DNA from: Dethiosulfatibacter sp.
Lineage (GTDB): Bacteria > Bacillota > Clostridia > Tissierellales > Dethiosulfatibacteraceae
DNA length: 7,224 bases
Reading direction: 5' to 3'
NCBI GenBank assembly: GCA_030591825.1
Contig: JAUVAG010000050.1
Span: 1-7,224 of the forward strand
Position numbers and translations under genes: made by a program. The notes beneath the pieces are model-generated. The model searched no databases, was not told where the DNA came from, and worked only from the letters and a program-made list of their open reading frames with translations. Positions 5,637 through 7,224 of the stretch are shown here, in pieces (position 1 is the stretch's first letter; every line of letters begins with the position of its first letter).

Positions 5637-7028
5637 TTATTCTTTAGTTGAGTTATAAACTACCTTTCTTTTCTGATATGCTAGATAACCTTTCATTCCT
5701 CCAGCAAGGTTGTAAAGTTTTTTAAATCCCTTCTGCTTCAATATGCATATTCCCATATTCGACCTTCCGCCGGAATTGCATACTACAACAATATTCTTTT
5801 TTTCATCAAGATCCTTATACCTGGTCCTAAGGTCAGGGGAAGGTATGTTTATGGAATCTTCAATATGCTCTTCATCATAGGCAATCTTATCCCGTCCATC
5901 TATGACTACTGTATTTCCTTCTTCCATCATCTTTTCAAACTCCATAGGAGATATCTGTTGAATATGATCCACCGGCAATCCTTCTACAATCCACTGATGC
6001 ATTCCTGCCTGTAGAAATCCAGTAACATTGTCGATCCCAACCCTCTTCAACCAAGTGGATGTAGCTGCAGCAATTGTATAAGTTTCAGCCACAATTAATA
6101 CATTCATTAACGGAGGAAGGATCCATCCAGCAAAGGTTGGAAGATTTCCCGTATAGTCTATATTGTAAGCACCTGGCACATGAAGTCCTCCAAATGAAAA
6201 ATAGCTTCTCACATCCAGTACAAGTGTGTTTGGATCTTTATATGTCTCGTTAAATTCATCAGAGGTCATATTCTTCATCTTGGGCAGCTTGTATATGGGC
6301 AGAGGCCCATTTCCATTTATGGCACTACTTCTTGCGAAATGATCCGGAACCCCCGGCATATTGCTGGTCAAAGCCTTAACGAATTCATCCAACTCCTTTA
6401 TTTGAAGAGAGGCATTAAATCTTTTTTCAAAACCTATGGTAGTAGTATATTTTGCAGCCATGGACTTTCCGCACAAGGACCCTGCTCCGTGGGCAGGATA
6501 AACCTCACAGTAGTCAGGCAGCTTAAGCAGCTTGTTGAATAAGCTGTCATAAAGTTTTTCAGCCAGCTCCTGTGCCCTGTTTGGAAATAAATCAGGTCTC
6601 CCCACATCACCTACAAAAAGTGTATCTCCTACAAAAACACCTATTGGCTCCTCGCCTCTTGAAAGGTCCGATAGCACATAGCTTACATGCTCTGGAGTGT
6701 GTCCGGGAGTTTCAAGAACCTCTATCTTCATATCCTCCATGTCGAAGGCATACCCTTCTTTGACAACTATATATTGAAAGGTGGCGTTGTTTGATTCAGG
6801 CATGTAAATTTTTGCTCCCGTTCTTTCAGCAAGCTCCACATGTCCCGATACAAAATCTGCATGGAGATGGGTTTCAAGAATATGAGTAATCTTTAAACCC
6901 ATCTTTCTTGCTTCGTCAATGTAAATGTCCACATCCCTTCTGGGATCAATAACTGCACATTCCTTGTCACCTGCAAGGATATATGAGCTGTGTGCGATTT
7001 TTTCAACATAATAATGTTTTAGTAACAT
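5637..7028 (-). CDS. Metallo-beta-lactamase fold protein with two rhodanese domains (persulfide dioxygenase/sulfurtransferase type)
   Basis: Seen: 463 residues. An N-terminal MBL domain (about 1-240) has THLHADFVSGH (53-63), H110 in TPGHTPEH and D135 in FVGDTLF. H56, H110 and D135 correspond to the iron ligands of ETHE1-type persulfide dioxygenases. H180 lies in YPAHGAGSLCG, and Cys186 matches the extra MBL-domain cysteine of CstB-like enzymes. A first rhodanese domain (about 253-355) lacks the catalytic cysteine (VAETYTIA at 313-320 instead). A second (about 360-455) has the active loop C417-NSGGRS. The likely reactions are persulfide oxidation to sulfite and/or transfer of sulfane sulfur, in the cytoplasm. 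The frame stays open to an ATG at 7199, but those 57 extra codons overlap the end of the upstream permease gene. The ATG at 7028 has AAAGGAGG 5 nt ahead and starts the conserved fold. It shares an operon with the sulfur transporters. Confidence 0.92.
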   Translation of the reverse strand: MLLKHYYVEKIAHSSYILAGDKECAVIDPRRDVDIYIDEARKMGLKITHILETHLHADFVSGHVELAERTGAKIYMPESNNATFQYIVVKEGYAFDMEDMKIEVLETPGHTPEHVSYVLSDLSRGEEPIGVFVGDTLFVGDVGRPDLFPNRAQELAEKLYDSLFNKLLKLPDYCEVYPAHGAGSLCGKSMAAKYTTTIGFEKRFNASLQIKELDEFVKALTSNMPGVPDHFARSSAINGNGPLPIYKLPKMKNMTSDEFNETYKDPNTLVLDVRSYFSFGGLHVPGAYNIDYTGNLPTFAGWILPPLMNVLIVAETYTIAAATSTWLKRVGIDNVTGFLQAGMHQWIVEGLPVDHIQQISPMEFEKMMEEGNTVVIDGRDKIAYDEEHIEDSINIPSPDLRTRYKDLDEKKNIVVVCNSGGRSNMGICILKQKGFKKLYNLAGGMKGYLAYQKRKVVYNSTKE

Positions 7029-7033
7029 AGTTT

Positions 7034-7041
7034 CCTCCTTT
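7034..7041 (-). promoter_or_regulatory. Ribosome binding site deciding the start of the MBL/rhodanese gene
   Basis: AAAGGAGG on the minus strand lies 5 nt before the ATG at 7028 and overlaps the TAA stop (7040-7042) of the upstream permease gene. It fixes the start at 7028 rather than at the in-frame ATG at 7199. Confidence 0.85.
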
Positions 7042-7224
7042 AAACAAATAGTATATATATAAGTATTACAGCTATAATCAGAAAAATAACAGTCATAAAT
7101 CCTCCGGCTTTCATATAGTCGGCATTCCTGTAACCTCCCGGAGTCATTAAAAAAGCATTGACCTGGTGGGTAGGCAATATGAATGAGTTGGATGTACATA
7201 CTGCAACAAGCATTGCTAGCGCTC
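7040..7224 (-). CDS. SLC13-type anion permease, last 60 residues (N-terminal part outside window)
   Basis: Seen: reading the minus strand from the right edge, a frame gives 60 residues ending at TAA (7040-7042). It contains TSNSFILPTHQVNAFLM (10-26), TPGGYRNADYMKAGG (27-41) and a final hydrophobic helix (42-60). The serine-asparagine segment, the PGGYR motif before the last helix, and the short C-terminal end match the C-terminus of SLC13/DASS-family (sodium:sulfate or dicarboxylate symporter) permeases. Members transport sulfate, dicarboxylates or other anions; in this context a sulfur oxyanion or organosulfonate is the best guess, but the binding site is not in view. The stop lies 11 nt before the MBL/rhodanese start, so it is the upstream operon partner. 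A competing frame that extends the MBL/rhodanese protein covers the same bases and is rejected. Confidence 0.75.
   Translation of the reverse strand, partial: ALAMLVAVCTSNSFILPTHQVNAFLMTPGGYRNADYMKAGGFMTVIFLIIAVILIYILFV

Noticed and set aside
7029..7199. In-frame N-terminal extension of the MBL/rhodanese protein starting at the ATG at 7199.
   Set aside because: It overlaps a coherent SLC13-type C-terminus in another frame, has no good ribosome binding site, looks non-conserved, and the ATG at 7028 has AAAGGAGG correctly spaced.
1..7224. CRISPR arrays, tRNA or rRNA genes, insertion sequences and riboswitches.
   Set aside because: No regularly spaced direct repeats, transposase-like frames, cloverleaf sequences or recognisable riboswitch cores were seen; nearly all of the window is coding.

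Overview
The window is AT-rich, with strong AGGAGG-type ribosome binding sites, AGA/AGG arginine and ATA isoleucine codons, an efflux adaptor built as a lipoprotein, and a stand-alone rubredoxin-like protein. Together these point to a low-GC Gram-positive bacterium, most likely an anaerobic member of the Clostridia. This is inference from style and gene content; no species can be named.

Left part (1-3406, minus strand): an efflux operon read right to left. A lipoprotein membrane-fusion adaptor comes first, followed after 2 nt by an RND-family permease that runs off the left edge, so only its first 763 residues are present. Just upstream (3407-3481) is a good extended -10 promoter whose likely start point lies in a TetR-type operator palindrome. 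The pump is therefore probably repressed by a TetR/AcrR regulator not encoded here.

Middle (3407-4173): a divergent intergenic region, then one plus-strand gene (3618-3953) for a small protein with a rubredoxin-like Cys4 metal site and a helical tail of unknown function. A perfect 14-bp-stem, bidirectional intrinsic terminator follows. A roughly 150-nt noncoding stretch with two inverted repeats separates it from the next operon.

Right part (4174-7224, minus strand): a tightly packed sulfur-related operon, again read right to left. In order it encodes the last 60 residues of an SLC13-type anion permease (cut by the right edge), a metallo-beta-lactamase protein with two rhodanese domains (persulfide dioxygenase/sulfurtransferase type), two half-size YeeE/YedE sulfur-transport proteins and a DUF1622 membrane protein. 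Gaps are 8-15 nt and each internal gene has its own ribosome binding site. The likely combined role is import of a sulfur anion (thiosulfate or similar) and handling of persulfide sulfur. The operon promoter lies outside the window.
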